A DNA stretch of 64,000 bases from Streptomyces sp. NBC_00448 (GCF_036014115.1 NZ_CP107913.1:8611501-8675500), one strand, 5' to 3'. Shown: positions 1-21,875, counted from the stretch's first letter. Notes: generated by a model not told the origin, from the sequence alone. Made by a program: numbers and translations.

Positions 1-7233
<7,233 letters not shown>

Positions 7234-7255
7234 CGCGGCCAGTTCGGCGGTCATC

Positions 7256-10200
7256 GTGCCGCTGGTACGCCGTGATCGCCCCGAGGCGGTCGAAGTCCTC
7301 ACCGGCATGGGCTGGTTGTGGACCTCGGGCGTCGCCGTGGACTGGCGCAAGACCTTCACGAGTCCCGCGCCCCGCCACGTCCTGGACCTGCCCACCTACG
7401 CCTTCCAACGCCAGCACTACTGGCTGCACCCCCTGGAGTTCCTCGCCGAGTCCTGGCTCGCGGCCGAACTGGGCGGCAGGCCCGAGGCGATGGGGCTGAG
7501 CGCGGTCGAACACCCGCTGCTCGGCGCCGTCGTGGCCCTGCCGGAGACCGACGGGGCCGTCTTCACCGGCCGGCTCGCGCTCGACACGCAGGAGTGGGTC
7601 GCGGACCACGACGTCCTCGGGGCCGTCCTCCTGCCCGGCACCGCCTTCGTCGAACTCGCGATCCACGCGGGCGACCACTTCGGGTGCGACGTCGTGGAGG
7701 AGCTGACGCTCCAGGCGCCCCTGGTCATGCCCGACAGCGGCGGCGTCCTGCTCCGGGTCACCGTCGGCGGCGCGGACGGCTCCGGTGCCAGGTCGCTGAC
7801 CATCCACTCGCGTCCCGAAGGCGCCGACCAGCCCTGGACACCGCACGCCGAAGGACTCCTGCGCGTGGGTGTGGCGGCGCCCTCGTACGACTTCACCCAG
7901 TGGCCGCCGGCCGACGCCACGCCCATCGACGTCACCGGCGGCTACGAGCGCCTGCTGGACCGCGGGTACGGCTACGGCCCGGCCTTCCAGGGACTCACCT
8001 CCGCCTGGGAGCGCGGCGACGAACTGTTCGCCGAGGTCGAACTGCCCGACGCGGCACACCCCGACGCCGCCCGGTTCGGCCTGCACCCGGCCCTCTTCGA
8101 CGCGGCCATGCACGCGGCCCTGCTCCAGGAGGAGGAGACCGGCGAGGAGACGCTGCTGCCCTTCTCGTGGAACGGCGTCTCCCTCTTCGCGTCGGGTGCC
8201 ACCGGGCTGCGGATGCGGATGCGTGCCGAGGGCCAGGACAGCGTGTCCATGGAGATGGCCGACGCGTACGGCCAACCGGTCCTGTGCGTCCGGTCGTTGG
8301 TGTCCCGGGCGGTCTCGTCGGAGCAACTGGGCGCGGCCCGGGCGGCGGGCGCGGCGCAGAACCAGGCGCTGTTCCGGGTGGAGTGGACCGCGACTCCCGT
8401 CTCCCAGGCTCAGCCGGAGACGTCGGAGTGGGTACTGCTCACCGCGGACACGGACACGGAAGGCCCGGAGACGGCCGAACGGCTCGGCATGACCGGGCGA
8501 TTCGCGTACCGCGATGTCGCGGCGCTGCGGGCCGCGCTCGATGACGACGGAGCCGCCGTCCCCCCGGTCGCGCTTCTCGCCCTGCCGCCGGACGAGACCG
8601 CGGGTCCGGTCCCCGCCGCCGTACGGGCTCGCGCGGCGACCGTCATGGCGGCCGTGCAGGGCTGGCTCGACGACGACCGCTTCGCCGGCTCGCGGCTCGT
8701 GGTCGTGACCCGCGGCGCGGTCGCCACGGTCGACGGTGACGACATCGACCTGGCGCTCGCCCCCGTCTGGGGACTGGTGCGGGCCGCGCAGGCCGAACAG
8801 CCGGGCAGGTTCGTACTGGTGGACCTCGACGGCGACCACGCGCCGGAGCTGCTGCGTGCCGCCGTGGCCGCCGGCGAACCCGAGATCGCGCTGCGCGACG
8901 GCCAGGCGCGGGTGCCGAGGCTCGCCCGGGTCGCACCCGACGAGATCACCGGCGCGGTCACCGCCGCGGTCACCGACACCGACCCCGACCCCGACATGGT
9001 CACCGGCGCGGACACCCCGCGACTCGACCCCGAGCGGACGGTGCTGGTCACCGGCGGCACCGGCGGCCTCGGCGCCCTCGTGGCACGCCATCTGGTGGCG
9101 GCCCACGGCGCACGGCACCTCCTCCTGACCAGCCGCCGCGGCCTCCAGGCACCGGGCGCCGAGGACCTGCGGGCGGAACTCGTCGCGGCGGGCGCCTCTG
9201 TCACGGTCGCCGCGTGCGACGTGAGCGACCGGGACGCGCTGGCCGCCCTGCTCGCCGGAATCGACCCCGCGCATCCGCTGACCGCCGTCGTGCACGCCGC
9301 CGGTGTGGCCCACAACGGACTGGTGACGGCGCTGACGGACGAGCGGCTGGAAGCCGTTCTCGGGCCCAAGGCGGACGCCGCCCACCACCTGCACGAGCTG
9401 ACCGGCGACCTCGACCTGTCGGCGTTCGTGCTCTTCTCGTCCGCCGGCGGCCTGCTCTTCGCCGCCGGACAGAGCGCCTACGCCACCGCGAACGTCTTCC
9501 TCGACGCGCTGGCCGCACACCGCCGGGCCCACGGCCTGCCGGCGACCTCCCTCGTCTACGGCCTGTGGGGTGTCGAAGCGGGCCTCGGCGCCGCTCTGGG
9601 CGACGCCGACCTGCACCGTATGAAGCGGCAGGGCTTCCCTCCGCTGTCCGCGGAGGAAGGACTCGCGGCGCTCGACGTCGCCCTGCGCGGAGCCGGGCCA
9701 GAGAGCACGCCGCCGTCCTCCGCACCGGCTGTGCTGGTGCCGTTGCGCGTGGACACCGCGGCCCTGCGTGCCCGTGGCGAGGTCCCCGCGCTGCTGCGCG
9801 GGCTGGTCAGGAGCCGTCAGGTGTCCGGCTCCGGCGGACCGTCCCAGGGCACCGCCCTGGCCCAGCGGCTGGCCGGCCTGCCCGCGGACGAGCGCCGCGG
9901 CGTCCTGCTGGATCTGGTCCGCGACCGCGTGGCCGCTCTGCTCGGGCACGGGTCCTCCGACGCGATCGAGCCGGACCGCGCCTTCCAGGAACTCGGCTTC
10001 GACTCGCTCACGTCGGTCGAGCTGCGCAACGTCCTCAACACGGAGACCGGTCTGCGCCTGCCGGCCACCCTCGTCTTCGACTACCCGACCGCGGCCGACG
10101 TCGCACGGTACCTCGACGACGAGATCGCCGGAGCGGTGGCGAACGTGCCGGTGACCCCGCTGATGGTCACCCGTCAGGACGCCGAGCCGATCGCGATCGT

Positions 10201-13200
10201 CGCCATGACCTGCCGCTACCCGGGCGGCGTCTCCTCGCCCGAGGAGCTGTGGCGGCTGGTGGCCGACGAGGTGGACGCGATCGCGCCCTTCCCGACCGAC
10301 CGCGGCTGGGACCCGGACGTCTACGACCCCGAGCCCGGCAAGGCGGGGAAGTCGTATGCGTCGGAGGGCGGATTCCTTTACGACGCGGCCGACTTCGACG
10401 CCGACTTCTTCGGCATCAGCCCCAGCGAGGCGCTTTCCATGGACCCGCAGCAGCGGCTGCTGCTGGAGGCGTCCTGGGAGGTGTTCGAGCGGGCCGGGAT
10501 GGACCCCACCGCGCTGCGCGGCAGTTCGACCGGTGTCTTCGCCGGCCTGATGTACCACGACTACGGCCAGGGCAACGGCGGCGCCAGCACCAGCGGCGGA
10601 AGCCTCGTCTCGGGCCGGATCGCCTACACCTTCGGTCTGGAGGGGCCGGCGGTGACGGTGGACACGGCATGCTCCTCCTCACTGGTGGCGCTGCATCTGG
10701 CGGTGCAGGCGCTGCGTTCGGGCGAGTGCTCGCTCGCGCTGGCCGGCGGGGTCGCGGTGATGGCCACGCCGGAGATGCTGATCGAGTTCAGCCGCCAGCG
10801 CGGCCTTGCTCCCGACGGCCGTTCGAAGTCCTTCTCGGACGCGGCGGACGGCACCGGCTGGGGCGAGGGCCTCGGCCTGCTGCTGGTCGAACGGCTCTCC
10901 GACGCCCGCAGGAACGGGCACCCCGTCCTCGCGGTGGTGCGGGGCTCCGCCGTCAACCAGGACGGCGCCAGCAACGGCTTCTTCGCGCCGAACGGTCCGG
11001 CGCAGCAGCGGGTGATTCGTGCGGCGTTGGGTGCGGCGGGGTTGTCGGCGCCGGATGTGGATGTGGTGGAGGGGCATGGGACCGGGACGTCGTTGGGTGA
11101 TCCGATCGAGGCGCAGGCGGTGTTGGCGACGTATGGGCGTGGTCGCGCGGAGAACTCGCCTTTGTGGCTGGGCTCGTTGAAGTCGAATGTGGGTCATACG
11201 CAGGCGGCTGCGGGTGTCGGTGGTGTGATCAAGATGGTGGAGGCGTTGCGGCGGGGGGTGTTGCCGCGGTCGTTGCACGTGGGAACGGCGTCGGGTGAGG
11301 TGGATTGGGCGTCGGGTGCGGTGGAGTTGTTGGCGGAGGCTCGGGAGTGGCCGCCGGTGGGTCGTGCGCGCCGGGCGGGGGTGTCGTCCTTCGGGATCAG
11401 CGGGACGAACGCGCACGTGATCATCGAGCAGGCGCCAGAGGGGGAAGAGGCTCGAACGGTGTCGGCGGCGGTTGGACCGGCGCCGGTGGAGATTGCCGCG
11501 GAGTCCGAGTCTGAGTCGGGTTCGGGTTCGGGGTTGGTGGCGTGGGTGGTGTCGGGTCGTTCGGAGTCGGCGGTGGTGGGTCAGGCGGTTCGGTTGGGTG
11601 AGTGGGTGGGTGAGGTTGGCAGCGGTGTGTCGGTGGGGGATGTGGGGTGGTCGTTGGCGGGGCGTGCCGCGTGGGAACAGCGTGCGGTGGTGGTTGGGCA
11701 GGATCGTGCTGAACTGGTGCGGGGGTTGGAGGCGTTGGCGACCGGTGAGGCGTTGGCGACCGGTGAGGCGCGGGCGGCGGGTGTGTGTCGCGGGGCGGTG
11801 GGTTCGGGTCGTTCGGCGTTCGTGTTCACGGGGCAGGGTGCGCAGCGGTTGGGGATGGGTCGGGAGTTGTGCGGGGCGTTCCCGGTGTTCGCGGCGGCCT
11901 TCGACGAGGCGGTGGCGGAGTTGGACCGCCATCTCGGGTTCTCGTTGCGGGAGGTGCTGTGGGGTTCGGATGCGGCCCGGGTGAACGACACCGTCATTGC
12001 TCAGGCGGGGTTGTTCGCGTTCGAGGTGGCGTTGTTCCGGCTGGTCGAATCGTGGGGGGTGCGGCCGGACTTCGTGGTGGGGCATTCGATCGGTGAGGTG
12101 GCGGCTGCGTGTGTGGCGGGGGTGTGGTCGGTGGAGGACGCGGCGCGGGTGGTGGCGGCGCGGGGTCGGTTGATGCAGGGACTGCCGGCGGGTGGGGCGA
12201 TGGTGGCGATCGGGGCCTCGGAGGCAGCGATACGCGAGGAACTGTCGGAGGGCGTGTCCATTGCGGCGGTGAACGGTCCGTCGTCGGTGGTGGTGTCCGG
12301 GGTCGAGGACGCCGTGGCCGAGCTGGCGGAGGTGTTCGCGGGGCGGGGGTGCCGTACGAGTCGGCTGCGGGTGAGCCACGCGTTCCATTCGGCGTTGATG
12401 GAGCCGATGTTGGCGGAGTTCGGCGAGGTGCTGGACGGGGTGTCGTATGCGGCGCCGACGATTCCGGTGGTGTCGAACGTGACGGGCGTCCTCGCGCAAG
12501 CCGAGGACCTGTGCGCCCCCGACTACTGGGTGCGGCACGTTCGAGAGGCGGTGCGCTTCGCCGACGGCGTCAGCTGGCTGGCGAGTGAGGGGGTGTCGCG
12601 CTGGGTCGAGATCGGCCCGGACGCGGTGCTTTCCGGGATGCTCACCCCATGCCTCGAAACTGTCACCATAACTGACGAGACGCATGCGGCCAGTTCGGCG
12701 GTCATCGTCCCGCTGGTACGCCGCGATCGCCCCGAGGCGGTCGAAGTCCTCACCGGCATGGGCTGGTTGTGGACCTCGGGCGTCACCGTGGACTGGCGTA
12801 AGACCGTCACCGGCCTGGCGCCTCGCCACGTCGTGGACCTGCCCACCTACGCCTTCCAGCGGAAGCGCTACTGGCTGGACGCGTCACGCGGCGGAACGGA
12901 CGTGGGCGCGGTGGGACTTGAGGCCGTCGACCACCCGCTGCTCAGCGCCGTCCTGCCGTCGCCCGACGGTGACTCCGTCGTGCTGACCGGGCGCCTCTCG
13001 ACGGAAACCCACCGTTGGCTGGCCGACCACGACATCCTCGGGGCCGTCCTGCTGCCCGGTACCGCCTTCGTCGAACTCGCGTTGCGCGCAGGGCTGGAGG
13101 TGGGCTGCGGGGGCCTGCGGGAACTCGCCCTGCACGCCCCGCTGGTCCTCCCGGAGCGCGGCGGCGTAGCCGTCCAGGTGGTGGTGCGCGCGCCCGACGC

Positions 13201-16200
13201 CGCGGGTCTGCGGGCCCTCGCGATCCACGCGCGGCCGGAGGAGGACAGTGAAGAGGCCGTCTGGACCCTGCATGCCGAGGGCGTCCTCACCCCTGAGCAG
13301 GAGGCCCCGGCGTTCGACCTCGCCGCGTGGCCGCCGCCCGGTGCGGTGCCCGTCGAGGTGGCGCGTGCCTACGAGCGGCTGCTCGGCGCCGGCTACGTCT
13401 ACGGCCCGGCCTTCCAGGGGCTCAAGGCCGCCTGGCGGCGCGGCGACGACCTCTTCGCCGAAGTGGAGTTGCCGGAGGAGTCCCACGCCGACGCCCTCCG
13501 GTTCGGGCTGCACCCCGCCCTGCTCGACGCCGCCCTGCACGTCAATCTGGTCGCCGCGGGGGACACCGACGACGAGGATCGCACCGTGGTCCCGTTCGCC
13601 TGGAACGGCCTGGCGCTCCACGCGCGCGGGGCCACGGCGCTGCGGGTGCGGCTGACACCGCAGGAAGCCGGACGGACGGCCGATGGCGGTCCGGCCCCGG
13701 CCGGGATGTCCATCGTCGCCGCGACCGCCGACGGTCAGCCCGTGTTCAGCGTCTCCTCGCTCGTCGCCCGCGAGGTCTCCCCGGAACAGCTCGCGGCGGC
13801 ACGCCGTACGGAGCAGGTCCCGTACCACCTGAGCTGGGCCACGCTGCCCGCGCCCACGGGCACGGCCGACGCGCCGAGTTGGGCGGTCATCCGGCCCGCC
13901 GGAGCGGCCGAACCGGCGACTGCCCGGTCCGGAGCGGCCGAACCCCCCTCGTTCACCGGTCTTGAGGCGCTGGGCGCGGCGCTGGAAGCCGGACAGCCGC
14001 TCCCCGACGTGGTCGTCCTGCCGTACGCCACCCTTCTCGACGGCGCCGAAGGCACTGACGGCGCAGACGGCCCCGGCCTGACCGTCATCGCCCACCGTGC
14101 CCTTGAGGTCGTGCAGTCCTGGCTCGCGGACGAGCGTTTCGCGCCGTCCCGCCTGGTGCTGCTGACGGACGGGGCGATCCGCCTGCCGGAGGACGGCGAG
14201 CCCGAGTCCGAGGCCCGGCCCGAAACCGTGCCCGAAGCCGTACCCGAGGCCGAAGCCCTGTCCGAGGCCGTGCTGTCTGCATCGGCGGTGTGGGGCCTGG
14301 TCCGGGCGGCCCACAGCGAGAACCCGGGTCGCTTCGTCCTCGTGGATGTCGACGCCGCCACCGATCCGTGGACCGCGCTGCCCACCGCCCTCGCCACCGG
14401 CGAGGCGGAGATCGCGATACGGGACGGCGTCATGCGGACGCCTCGACTGGTCAGGTCGAGCGCCGTGCCCAGCGACGCCGAACCGGTCTGGGACGCGCAC
14501 GGGACCGTGCTGATCACCGGCGGCACCGGCGGCCTGGGCGCGCTGACGGCCCGTCACCTGGTGACGGCCCACGGGGTGCGACGGCTGCTCCTGGTCAGCC
14601 GCCGGGGTGCCGAGGCCCCCGGTGCCGCTGAACTGCGCGACGAGCTGGTCGAGTTGGGCGCGGGCGTGGTGATCGCCGCCTGCGACGTGGCGGACCGCGC
14701 GCAGATCGCGGCCGTCATCGACGGCATCCCCGCTGCGCATCCGCTCACCGGCGTGATCCACACCGCGGGCGTGCTGGACGACGGCGTCGTCTCCGCCCTC
14801 ACGCCCGAACGGCTCGACACCGTGCTGCTGCCGAAGGCCGTGGCCGCCTGGCACCTGCACGAGCTCACCCGCGATCTCGACCTGTCCGCGTTCGTGCTGT
14901 TCTCGTCGATGGCCGGCACGTTCGGCGGCATCGGCCAGGCCAACTACGCGGCGGCGAACGTCTTCCTCGACGCCCTGGCCCAACGGCGCAAGGCCGCCGG
15001 GCTGCCCGCGGTGTCCATGGCGTGGGGCCTGTGGGCGACCGGCATGGGCGGCCAGTTGACGCAGGTGGAGGTGCGGCGCCTCGGCCGGCAGGGCTTCCCG
15101 CCGCTGTCCGACGCCGAGGGCCTGGCCCTGTTCGACGAGGTCATGCGGTCGGACGCCGTCACGCGGTCCGGACAGGCGCTGACCGTGCTGCTCCGGCTGG
15201 ACCCCGCCGCCCTGCGCGCCCAGGCGGTGTCCTCCGGCTTCGTCCTGCCGGTGCTGCGCGACCTCGTGCGCGTGCCCGCCCGGCAGAGCGTGGTGAGCGC
15301 CGCCGCTTCCGGCCTGGCCGGAAGGGTGACGGGCCTGGCGCCCGCCGAGCGGCACGCGTTGGTGCTCACCCTCGTCCGGCAGCACGTCGCCGACGTGCTC
15401 GGGCACGCGTCCTCCGACGCGATCGAGCCGGACCGTGCCTTCAGCGACCTCGGCTTCGACTCGCTGGCCGCCGTCGAACTGCGCAACAGCCTCAACACGG
15501 CGACCGGAATCCACCTGCCGGCCACCCTGGTCTTCGACTACCCGAGCGCCGAGGCCGTCACGGCCCACCTCGTCGACGAACTGACCGGCGCTGCACAGGC
15601 GTTGGCGCCGGTGGCGTTCCGCACGCAGGTGGACGGTGACGACCCGATCGTGATCGTGGGGATGGCGTGCCGGTATCCGGGCGGTGTGGAGTCGCCGGAG
15701 GATCTGTGGCGGCTGGTGGCGGACGGGGTGGACGCGATCTCCGAGTTTCCGACCAACCGCGGTTGGAACACGGAACGCATCTTCGACCCGACGGGTGAGC
15801 GGCCGAACACCACCTACACTCGGCACGGTGGTTTTCTGCATGATGCGGGGGAGTTCGATCCGGCGTTCTTCGGGATCAGTCCGAATGAGGCGTTGGTGAT
15901 GGACCCGCAGCAGAGGTTGTTGTTGGAGGTTTCGTGGGAGGCGTTGGAGCGGTCGGGTATTGATCCGGCGTCGTTGCGTGGGAGCGCTACGGGTGTGTTC
16001 GCCGGGATGATGTACCACGACTACGCGAACAACAACAACACCGGTTCCATCGCCTCGGGTCGGATCTCCTACACCTTCGGCCTGGAAGGGCCCGCCATCA
16101 CCATCGACACGGCGTGCTCGTCGTCCTTGGTCGCCCTTCACTCCGCTGTGCAGGCGCTGCGCTCGGGCGAGTGCTCACTCGCGCTGGTCGGCGGTGTCGC

Positions 16201-19200
16201 CGTGATGGCGACCCCGGACGTCTTCATCGAGTTCAGCCGCCAGCGCGGCCTTGCTCCCGACGGCCGTTCGAAGTCCTTCTCGGAGGGGGCGGACGGCACT
16301 GGGTGGGGTGAGGGCGCGGGAATGCTGGTGGTGGAGCGGTTGTCGGATGCTCGGCGGGGTGGGCATTCGGTGTTGGCGGTGGTGCGGGGTTCTGCGGTGA
16401 ACCAGGACGGGGCGAGTAACGGTTTGACGGCGCCGAATGGTCCGGCGCAGCAGCGGGTGATTCGTGCGGCGTTGGGTGCGGCGGGGTTGTCGGCGCCGGA
16501 TGTGGATGTGGTGGAGGGGCATGGGACGGGGACGTCGTTGGGTGATCCGATCGAGGCGCAGGCGTTGTTGGCGACGTATGGGCGTGGTCGCGCGGAGAAC
16601 TCGCCTTTGTGGCTGGGCTCGTTGAAGTCGAACATCGGTCATACGCAGGCGGCTGCCGGTGTCGGTGGTGTGATCAAGATGGTGGAGGCGTTGCGGCGGG
16701 GGGTGTTGCCCCGGTCGTTGTATGCGGGCGCGGCGTCGAGTGAGGTGGACTGGGCCTCGGGTGCCGTGGAGTTGTTGGTGGAGTCGCGGGAGTGGCCGCG
16801 GGTGGGTCGTGTGCGGCGGGCGGGGGTGTCGTCGTTTGGGATCAGCGGGACCAACGCGCACGTGATCATCGAACAAGCCCCCGACGAGCCTGAGCCGGCA
16901 CCGGTGGTGAGCTCGGAATTGCCGCCGCTGGAGGGAGCGGTGGAGGCCGATGGGGCTGAGTCGGGTTCGGGTTCGGGGTTGGTGGCGTGGGTGGTGTCGG
17001 GTCGTTCGGAGTCGGCGGTGGTGGGTCAGGCGGGTCGGTTGGGTGAGTGGGTGGGTGGGGTTGGCAGTGGTGTGTCGGTGGGGGATGTGGGGTGGTCGTT
17101 GGCGGGGCGTGCCGCGTGGGAGCACCGTGCGGTGGTCGTCGGGCAGGACCGCGTCGAACTGGTGCGGGGGTTGGAGGCGTTGGCGGCCGGTGAGGCGCGG
17201 GCGGCGGGTGTGTGTCGCGGGGCGGTGGGTTCGGGTCGTTCGGCGTTCGTGTTCACGGGGCAGGGTGCGCAGCGGTTGGGGATGGGTCGGGAGTTGTGTG
17301 GGGCGTTTCCGGTGTTCGCGGCGGCCTTCGACGAGGTGGTGGCGGAGTTGGACCGTCATCTCGGGTTCTCGTTGCGGGAGGTGTTGTGGGGGTCTGACAC
17401 GGGCCGGGTGAATGACACGGTGGTGGCGCAGGCGGGGTTGTTCGCGTTCGAGGTGGCGTTGTTCCGGTTGGTGGAGTCGTGGGGGGTGCGGCCGGACTTC
17501 GTGGTGGGGCATTCGATCGGTGAGGTGGCGGCTGCGTGTGTGGCGGGGGTGTGGTCGGTGGAGGATGCGGCGCGGGTGGTGGCGGCGCGGGGTCGGTTGA
17601 TGCAGGCACTGCCGGCGGGTGGGGCGATGGTGGCGATCGGGGCCTCGGAGGCCGAGGTGTGTGCGGAACTGCCGGAGGGCGTGTCCATTGCGGCGGTGAA
17701 CGGTCCGTCGTCGGTGGTGGTGTCCGGGGTCGAGGACGCCGTGGCCGAGCTGGCGGAGGTGTTCGCGGGGCGGGGGTGCCGTACGAGTCGGCTGCGGGTG
17801 AGCCACGCGTTCCATTCGGCGTTGATGGAGCCGATGTTGGCCGAGTTCGGGGAGGTACTAGCGGGGCTGTCGTATGCGGCGCCGCAGATTCCTGTCGTGT
17901 CGAACGTGACGGGTGCCCTCGCGCAAGCCGAGGACCTGTGCAGCCCGGAGTATTGGGTTCGCCACGTGCGGGAGGCGGTGCGCTTCGCCGACGGCGTCGG
18001 CTGGCTGGCGGGTGAGGGGGTGTCGCGCTGGGTCGAGATCGGCCCGGACACGGTGTTGTCCGGAATGCTCACCCCCTGCCTCGAATCCGCCACCGAAGCG
18101 GACAACGCAAACGCCGACGCAGCCACCAACACAGCTACCAGCGCGGCCAGTTCGACGGTCATCGTGCCGCTGGTGCGCCGTGATCGCCCCGAGGCGGCGG
18201 AACTCCTTACCGGGGTGGGCCGTTTGTGGACCTCGGGCATGGTCCTGGACTGGCGCAAGACCTTCACCGGCCCCGCGCCCCGCCACGCCCTGGACCTGCC
18301 CACCTACGCCTTCCAACGCCAGCACTACTGGCTGCTCCCGGAGGACCACGCCGACGTGGCCTCCGCGGGCCTGGACACCCCCGATCACGCCCTCCTGGGC
18401 GCGGCCGTCACGCTCGCGGAGTCCGAGGCCGTCCTCCTCACCGGCCGGCTCTCCGTGGCGACCCACCCGTGGCTCGCCGACCACCGCGTCGGCGGCGCGA
18501 TTCTCTTCCCCGGCACCGGCTTCGTCGAACTCGCCGTGCAGGCCGGCGACCAGGTCGGCTGCGACGTGCTGGACGAACTGGTCCTGCACGCTCCGCTGAT
18601 CCTCCCGGAGGAGGGCGGGGTCCAGGTGCAGGTGTCCGTCGGGGAGCCGGGGGAGTCCGGCCCGGGCGACGCCCGCAGGTCACTGACCGTCCACTCGCGG
18701 CCCGAGGGCGACGACCAGTCCTGGACGCTGCACGCCGAGGGGTTCCTGGGCACCGGCGCGGCGGCACCGTCGTACGACTTCACCCAGTGGCCGCCGGCCG
18801 ACGCCACGACCATCGACGTCGACGGCGCCTACGAGCGGCTGGCGGATTACGGCTACGGCTACGGTCCGGCCTTCCAGGGGCTCAAGGCCGCCTGGCGGTG
18901 CGGCGAGGACCTGTTCGCCGAAGTGGAGCTGCCCGAGGACGCGCACCAGGATGTCAGCCGGCTCGGAGTCGACCCCGCCCTGCTCGACGCCTCCCTGCAC
19001 ATCATGGCCTTCGCCGGAATCCGCGAGGACGACACGCTGGGCGCCACCGTGCTGCCGTTCTCCTGGAGCGGCCTCTCGGTCCACGCCGAGGGCGCGCGGG
19101 CGGTGCGGATACGGATCGCCGCGACGGGACCGCAGGCGGTGTCCGTCGAACTCGCCGACCCCACGGGCGCCCCGGTCGTCCACATCGAGTCGCTGATGCT

Positions 19201-21871
19201 GCGGGAGGCGTCGCCGGAGCAGTTCCGGGTGCCCGCCGCGGGGCGCAAGGAGCCGCTGCTGCGGATCGACTGGACGCCGGTCGCCCTGCCCGCCCGCGCG
19301 GTGCCCTCCGCGCTGATCGGCTCCTTCGCGGACCCGACCGGGTTCGGCGACGCCGCTTCCTACGCGGACCTCGCCGCGCTCACCGCCGCCGTCGAGGCCG
19401 GCACCGCCGTACCCGAGGTGGTCGCCGTACGGGCGGACGCGGTGGCCGCCGTGGACGGCCCGCCCGGGGAGGCGGACATGCCCGGCGCGGTGCGCGGGAC
19501 CGTCCACGGTGTCCTGGCACTGGTCCAGGAGTGGCTGGCGGAGGAACGGTACGCCGGGTCGCGGCTGGCGGTCGTGACCACCGGTGCGGCCGACGGCGCC
19601 GACGTCCGGCTGGAGCAGGCACCGGTGTGGGGTCTGGTGCGGGCGGCGCAGGCGGAGAACCCGGGCCGCTTCCTGCTCGTGGACGTCGACGGCACCCCCG
19701 GGTCGGAGCGGGCGCTCCCGGCCGCCGTCGCCGGGGACGAGCCGGAGACGGCGCTGCGCGGCGGTGAACTGCTGGCGCCGCGGCTGGTCAGGGCCGAGGA
19801 GGAACCGGCCGAGAGCGCACCGCCCGAGAGCGCACCGCGCGAGGGCGACTCGGGCGAGGCCGAACCGGGCGTGCTCGCCGGCGGCGGCACCGTACTGGTG
19901 ACCGGCGGCACCGGCGGTCTGGGCGGCCTGGTCGCACGGCACCTGGTGACCGCGCACGGCGTCCGGCACCTGCTGCTGGTCAGCCGCAGCGGGCCGGACG
20001 CCCCGGAGGCGGAGGAACTGCGGGAGGAACTGCGGCGGGCCGGCGCCGAGGTGACGATCGCCGCGTGCGACGTCTCGGACCGCTCGGCGCTCGCCGGTGT
20101 CCTCACCGCGATCCCCGACGGGCATCCGCTGCGGGCCGTGGTCCACGTCGCCGGTGTCGCGCACAACGGGCTGGTCTCCGCGCTGACCCCGGAGAACGTC
20201 GAGACGTCGCTGCGGCCCAAGGCCGACGCCGCCTGGCACCTGCACGAGCTGACCCGGGAGATGGACCTGGCGGCGTTCGTGATGTTCTCCTCCGCGGGCG
20301 GCCTGGTGCTGGCCGCGGGCCAGGCGGGCTACGCCGCGTCGAACGTGTTCCTCGACGCGCTGGCCCGGCACCGGCGCGCCCTGAACCTGCCGGCGTGCTC
20401 CCTCGCCTACGGCCTGTGGGACGTGGCGACCGGGCTGAGCCGGTGGCTGACCGACGCGGACCGGGAGCGCATGAAGCGCCAGGGCCTGCCCGCCCTGACC
20501 GAGGAGGAGGGCCTCGCGGCGTTCGACGCGGCGCTGACCACCGCGCACCCGACGCTGGTGCCGCTGCGGGTCAATCCGAGGGGGCTGCGCGGCTGGTCCG
20601 GCGAGCCGCCGGCGCTGCTGCGGGGGCTCGCGCCGAAGGCCAGGCGCCGTGCGGCGGGCGGCGGCGCCGACGCGGTCTCGCTGCGCCGGCAGCTGGCCGG
20701 CATGGCCGAGGCCGAGCAGAAGCGGGCCATCCAGGACGTCGTCCTGCGGTACTCGGCGATGGTGCTGGGCCACAGCGGGCCGGAGGCCGTGGAGCCCGAA
20801 CGGGACTTCCTGGAGTCCGGCTTCGACTCGCTCAGCGCCGTCGAGCTGCGCAACCACCTCAACGCCACGACGGGACTGCGGCTGCCGCCCATGGCCGTCT
20901 TCGACGCCAAGACGCCCGCCGAGCTGGCGTCCCGGCTGCACGAGGAGCTCGCCGGCCAGCTCGACGGGACGCTCGCCGGGCAACCCGCGGCGGCGCAGCA
21001 GCCGGAGCAGGTGCCCGGCCGCCGCCCCGACACGCTGTCGGAGCTGTTCCGCGGCGCGGTGCTGTCCGACAACGTCCCGCAGGGCTTCGACCTGCTGCGG
21101 GCGGTGGCCGCGCTGCGGCCGATGTTCTCCTCCGTGACGGAGCTGGAACACCCGCCCGTCGGGGTGCGGTTGGCCGACGGACCGGCCACGAACCGGCTGA
21201 TCTGCATCAGTTCGCCGATGGCGACGGCCGGCCCGCACCAGCACGCCCGGCTGGCGGCGCCCTTCCGCGGCCTGCGCTCGGTCAGTTCGCTGCCGACACC
21301 CGGCTTCGGACACGGCGAGAGCCTGCCGTCGTCCGTCCAGGCCGCGACCGCCGCGTTCGCGGCCGGCGCCGTCGAGACGGCGGCCGGCGAGCCGTTCGTG
21401 CTCCTCGGCTACTCCGGGGGCGGGGTGATCGCCCACGCGGTGGCGGTCCACCTGGAGCAGCACATGGGGGTCAGTCCCGCCGGCCTGGTGCTGATCGACA
21501 CCTACCAGGTGGACACCGGCGACGGCGACCAGCGCGACCTGATGCGGCAGTTGGTGATGGGGCTGGTGGCCAAGGACTCGGAGTACGAGATGTTCGACAG
21601 CACCGTGCTGTCGGCCATGAGCTGCTACTTCGACCTGGTCCCGCAGTTCACCGTCGGGGAGTTGCGGGCACCGGTGCTGTTCGTCGGGGCGGAGGAGTCG
21701 TTCCTGCCAGGCGCCGGCGACTCGGCCGGCCCCGACGACGACTGGCAGGCGAAGCCCTGGGACAGCCGCCAGGAGTACCGGACCGTCCCGGGCAACCACT
21801 TCAGCCTCATCGAGGGGAAGGCAGCGGACACCGCGCGGGTCGTCCAGGAGTGGCTGACCACCCTGGACTGA
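7256..21871 (+). CDS. Modular type I polyketide synthase, terminal modules with thioesterase
   Basis: The annotated GTG lies inside the conserved post-AT segment ([13 protein letters not shown]) and is not a believable start; this is the continuation of the upstream PKS. Domains by nucleotide: DH (7510-8110, [16 protein letters not shown]), KR (9037-9580, AHNG in place of LDD), ACP (9945-10110); KS (10187-11440), AT (11815-12650), DH (12930-13560), KR (14505-15050, LDD), ACP (15390-15560); KS (15640-16880), AT (17240-18060), DH (18378-19010, LDASLH), KR (19890-20430, AHNG), ACP (20760-20920, SGFDSL); thioesterase (21050-21860) with nucleophile Ser in GYSGGG, Asp in LIDTY and His in GNHFS. All ATs carry malonyl-type HAFH. 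No ER is present. The protein would finish the chain and release or cyclise it. With the preceding frame it forms one assembly line of at least four modules. Confidence 0.95.
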   Translation: MPLVRRDRPEAVEVLTGMGWLWTSGVAVDWRKTFTSPAPRHVLDLPTYAFQRQHYWLHPLEFLAESWLAAELGGRPEAMGLSAVEHPLLGAVVALPETDGAVFTGRLALDTQEWVADHDVLGAVLLPGTAFVELAIHAGDHFGCDVVEELTLQAPLVMPDSGGVLLRVTVGGADGSGARSLTIHSRPEGADQPWTPHAEGLLRVGVAAPSYDFTQWPPADATPIDVTGGYERLLDRGYGYGPAFQGLTSAWERGDELFAEVELPDAAHPDAARFGLHPALFDAAMHAALLQEEETGEETLLPFSWNGVSLFASGATGLRMRMRAEGQDSVSMEMADAYGQPVLCVRSLVSRAVSSEQLGAARAAGAAQNQALFRVEWTATPVSQAQPETSEWVLLTADTDTEGPETAERLGMTGRFAYRDVAALRAALDDDGAAVPPVALLALPPDETAGPVPAAVRARAATVMAAVQGWLDDDRFAGSRLVVVTRGAVATVDGDDIDLALAPVWGLVRAAQAEQPGRFVLVDLDGDHAPELLRAAVAAGEPEIALRDGQARVPRLARVAPDEITGAVTAAVTDTDPDPDMVTGADTPRLDPERTVLVTGGTGGLGALVARHLVAAHGARHLLLTSRRGLQAPGAEDLRAELVAAGASVTVAACDVSDRDALAALLAGIDPAHPLTAVVHAAGVAHNGLVTALTDERLEAVLGPKADAAHHLHELTGDLDLSAFVLFSSAGGLLFAAGQSAYATANVFLDALAAHRRAHGLPATSLVYGLWGVEAGLGAALGDADLHRMKRQGFPPLSAEEGLAALDVALRGAGPESTPPSSAPAVLVPLRVDTAALRARGEVPALLRGLVRSRQVSGSGGPSQGTALAQRLAGLPADERRGVLLDLVRDRVAALLGHGSSDAIEPDRAFQELGFDSLTSVELRNVLNTETGLRLPATLVFDYPTAADVARYLDDEIAGAVANVPVTPLMVTRQDAEPIAIVAMTCRYPGGVSSPEELWRLVADEVDAIAPFPTDRGWDPDVYDPEPGKAGKSYASEGGFLYDAADFDADFFGISPSEALSMDPQQRLLLEASWEVFERAGMDPTALRGSSTGVFAGLMYHDYGQGNGGASTSGGSLVSGRIAYTFGLEGPAVTVDTACSSSLVALHLAVQALRSGECSLALAGGVAVMATPEMLIEFSRQRGLAPDGRSKSFSDAADGTGWGEGLGLLLVERLSDARRNGHPVLAVVRGSAVNQDGASNGFFAPNGPAQQRVIRAALGAAGLSAPDVDVVEGHGTGTSLGDPIEAQAVLATYGRGRAENSPLWLGSLKSNVGHTQAAAGVGGVIKMVEALRRGVLPRSLHVGTASGEVDWASGAVELLAEAREWPPVGRARRAGVSSFGISGTNAHVIIEQAPEGEEARTVSAAVGPAPVEIAAESESESGSGSGLVAWVVSGRSESAVVGQAVRLGEWVGEVGSGVSVGDVGWSLAGRAAWEQRAVVVGQDRAELVRGLEALATGEALATGEARAAGVCRGAVGSGRSAFVFTGQGAQRLGMGRELCGAFPVFAAAFDEAVAELDRHLGFSLREVLWGSDAARVNDTVIAQAGLFAFEVALFRLVESWGVRPDFVVGHSIGEVAAACVAGVWSVEDAARVVAARGRLMQGLPAGGAMVAIGASEAAIREELSEGVSIAAVNGPSSVVVSGVEDAVAELAEVFAGRGCRTSRLRVSHAFHSALMEPMLAEFGEVLDGVSYAAPTIPVVSNVTGVLAQAEDLCAPDYWVRHVREAVRFADGVSWLASEGVSRWVEIGPDAVLSGMLTPCLETVTITDETHAASSAVIVPLVRRDRPEAVEVLTGMGWLWTSGVTVDWRKTVTGLAPRHVVDLPTYAFQRKRYWLDASRGGTDVGAVGLEAVDHPLLSAVLPSPDGDSVVLTGRLSTETHRWLADHDILGAVLLPGTAFVELALRAGLEVGCGGLRELALHAPLVLPERGGVAVQVVVRAPDAAGLRALAIHARPEEDSEEAVWTLHAEGVLTPEQEAPAFDLAAWPPPGAVPVEVARAYERLLGAGYVYGPAFQGLKAAWRRGDDLFAEVELPEESHADALRFGLHPALLDAALHVNLVAAGDTDDEDRTVVPFAWNGLALHARGATALRVRLTPQEAGRTADGGPAPAGMSIVAATADGQPVFSVSSLVAREVSPEQLAAARRTEQVPYHLSWATLPAPTGTADAPSWAVIRPAGAAEPATARSGAAEPPSFTGLEALGAALEAGQPLPDVVVLPYATLLDGAEGTDGADGPGLTVIAHRALEVVQSWLADERFAPSRLVLLTDGAIRLPEDGEPESEARPETVPEAVPEAEALSEAVLSASAVWGLVRAAHSENPGRFVLVDVDAATDPWTALPTALATGEAEIAIRDGVMRTPRLVRSSAVPSDAEPVWDAHGTVLITGGTGGLGALTARHLVTAHGVRRLLLVSRRGAEAPGAAELRDELVELGAGVVIAACDVADRAQIAAVIDGIPAAHPLTGVIHTAGVLDDGVVSALTPERLDTVLLPKAVAAWHLHELTRDLDLSAFVLFSSMAGTFGGIGQANYAAANVFLDALAQRRKAAGLPAVSMAWGLWATGMGGQLTQVEVRRLGRQGFPPLSDAEGLALFDEVMRSDAVTRSGQALTVLLRLDPAALRAQAVSSGFVLPVLRDLVRVPARQSVVSAAASGLAGRVTGLAPAERHALVLTLVRQHVADVLGHASSDAIEPDRAFSDLGFDSLAAVELRNSLNTATGIHLPATLVFDYPSAEAVTAHLVDELTGAAQALAPVAFRTQVDGDDPIVIVGMACRYPGGVESPEDLWRLVADGVDAISEFPTNRGWNTERIFDPTGERPNTTYTRHGGFLHDAGEFDPAFFGISPNEALVMDPQQRLLLEVSWEALERSGIDPASLRGSATGVFAGMMYHDYANNNNTGSIASGRISYTFGLEGPAITIDTACSSSLVALHSAVQALRSGECSLALVGGVAVMATPDVFIEFSRQRGLAPDGRSKSFSEGADGTGWGEGAGMLVVERLSDARRGGHSVLAVVRGSAVNQDGASNGLTAPNGPAQQRVIRAALGAAGLSAPDVDVVEGHGTGTSLGDPIEAQALLATYGRGRAENSPLWLGSLKSNIGHTQAAAGVGGVIKMVEALRRGVLPRSLYAGAASSEVDWASGAVELLVESREWPRVGRVRRAGVSSFGISGTNAHVIIEQAPDEPEPAPVVSSELPPLEGAVEADGAESGSGSGLVAWVVSGRSESAVVGQAGRLGEWVGGVGSGVSVGDVGWSLAGRAAWEHRAVVVGQDRVELVRGLEALAAGEARAAGVCRGAVGSGRSAFVFTGQGAQRLGMGRELCGAFPVFAAAFDEVVAELDRHLGFSLREVLWGSDTGRVNDTVVAQAGLFAFEVALFRLVESWGVRPDFVVGHSIGEVAAACVAGVWSVEDAARVVAARGRLMQALPAGGAMVAIGASEAEVCAELPEGVSIAAVNGPSSVVVSGVEDAVAELAEVFAGRGCRTSRLRVSHAFHSALMEPMLAEFGEVLAGLSYAAPQIPVVSNVTGALAQAEDLCSPEYWVRHVREAVRFADGVGWLAGEGVSRWVEIGPDTVLSGMLTPCLESATEADNANADAATNTATSAASSTVIVPLVRRDRPEAAELLTGVGRLWTSGMVLDWRKTFTGPAPRHALDLPTYAFQRQHYWLLPEDHADVASAGLDTPDHALLGAAVTLAESEAVLLTGRLSVATHPWLADHRVGGAILFPGTGFVELAVQAGDQVGCDVLDELVLHAPLILPEEGGVQVQVSVGEPGESGPGDARRSLTVHSRPEGDDQSWTLHAEGFLGTGAAAPSYDFTQWPPADATTIDVDGAYERLADYGYGYGPAFQGLKAAWRCGEDLFAEVELPEDAHQDVSRLGVDPALLDASLHIMAFAGIREDDTLGATVLPFSWSGLSVHAEGARAVRIRIAATGPQAVSVELADPTGAPVVHIESLMLREASPEQFRVPAAGRKEPLLRIDWTPVALPARAVPSALIGSFADPTGFGDAASYADLAALTAAVEAGTAVPEVVAVRADAVAAVDGPPGEADMPGAVRGTVHGVLALVQEWLAEERYAGSRLAVVTTGAADGADVRLEQAPVWGLVRAAQAENPGRFLLVDVDGTPGSERALPAAVAGDEPETALRGGELLAPRLVRAEEEPAESAPPESAPREGDSGEAEPGVLAGGGTVLVTGGTGGLGGLVARHLVTAHGVRHLLLVSRSGPDAPEAEELREELRRAGAEVTIAACDVSDRSALAGVLTAIPDGHPLRAVVHVAGVAHNGLVSALTPENVETSLRPKADAAWHLHELTREMDLAAFVMFSSAGGLVLAAGQAGYAASNVFLDALARHRRALNLPACSLAYGLWDVATGLSRWLTDADRERMKRQGLPALTEEEGLAAFDAALTTAHPTLVPLRVNPRGLRGWSGEPPALLRGLAPKARRRAAGGGADAVSLRRQLAGMAEAEQKRAIQDVVLRYSAMVLGHSGPEAVEPERDFLESGFDSLSAVELRNHLNATTGLRLPPMAVFDAKTPAELASRLHEELAGQLDGTLAGQPAAAQQPEQVPGRRPDTLSELFRGAVLSDNVPQGFDLLRAVAALRPMFSSVTELEHPPVGVRLADGPATNRLICISSPMATAGPHQHARLAAPFRGLRSVSSLPTPGFGHGESLPSSVQAATAAFAAGAVETAAGEPFVLLGYSGGGVIAHAVAVHLEQHMGVSPAGLVLIDTYQVDTGDGDQRDLMRQLVMGLVAKDSEYEMFDSTVLSAMSCYFDLVPQFTVGELRAPVLFVGAEESFLPGAGDSAGPDDDWQAKPWDSRQEYRTVPGNHFSLIEGKAADTARVVQEWLTTLD
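11815..12650 (+). repeat. AT-coding repeat, copy 3 of 4
   Basis: Third copy. In this module the KS N-terminal half (10187-10988) keeps C-ending codons, and the switch to the shared repeat type occurs inside the KS near 10988. Confidence 0.8.
17240..18070 (+). repeat. AT-coding repeat, copy 4 of 4
   Basis: Fourth copy of the near-identical AT segment. Similarity to copies 2 and 3 continues leftwards through the KS C-terminal half from about 16330. Confidence 0.8.
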
Positions 21872-21875
21872 GCGG

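Noticed and set aside
7256-7258. GTG as a true start of a separate PKS protein
   Set aside because: It lies within the conserved post-AT segment, has no ribosome binding site and no docking helix; the frame is open further upstream.
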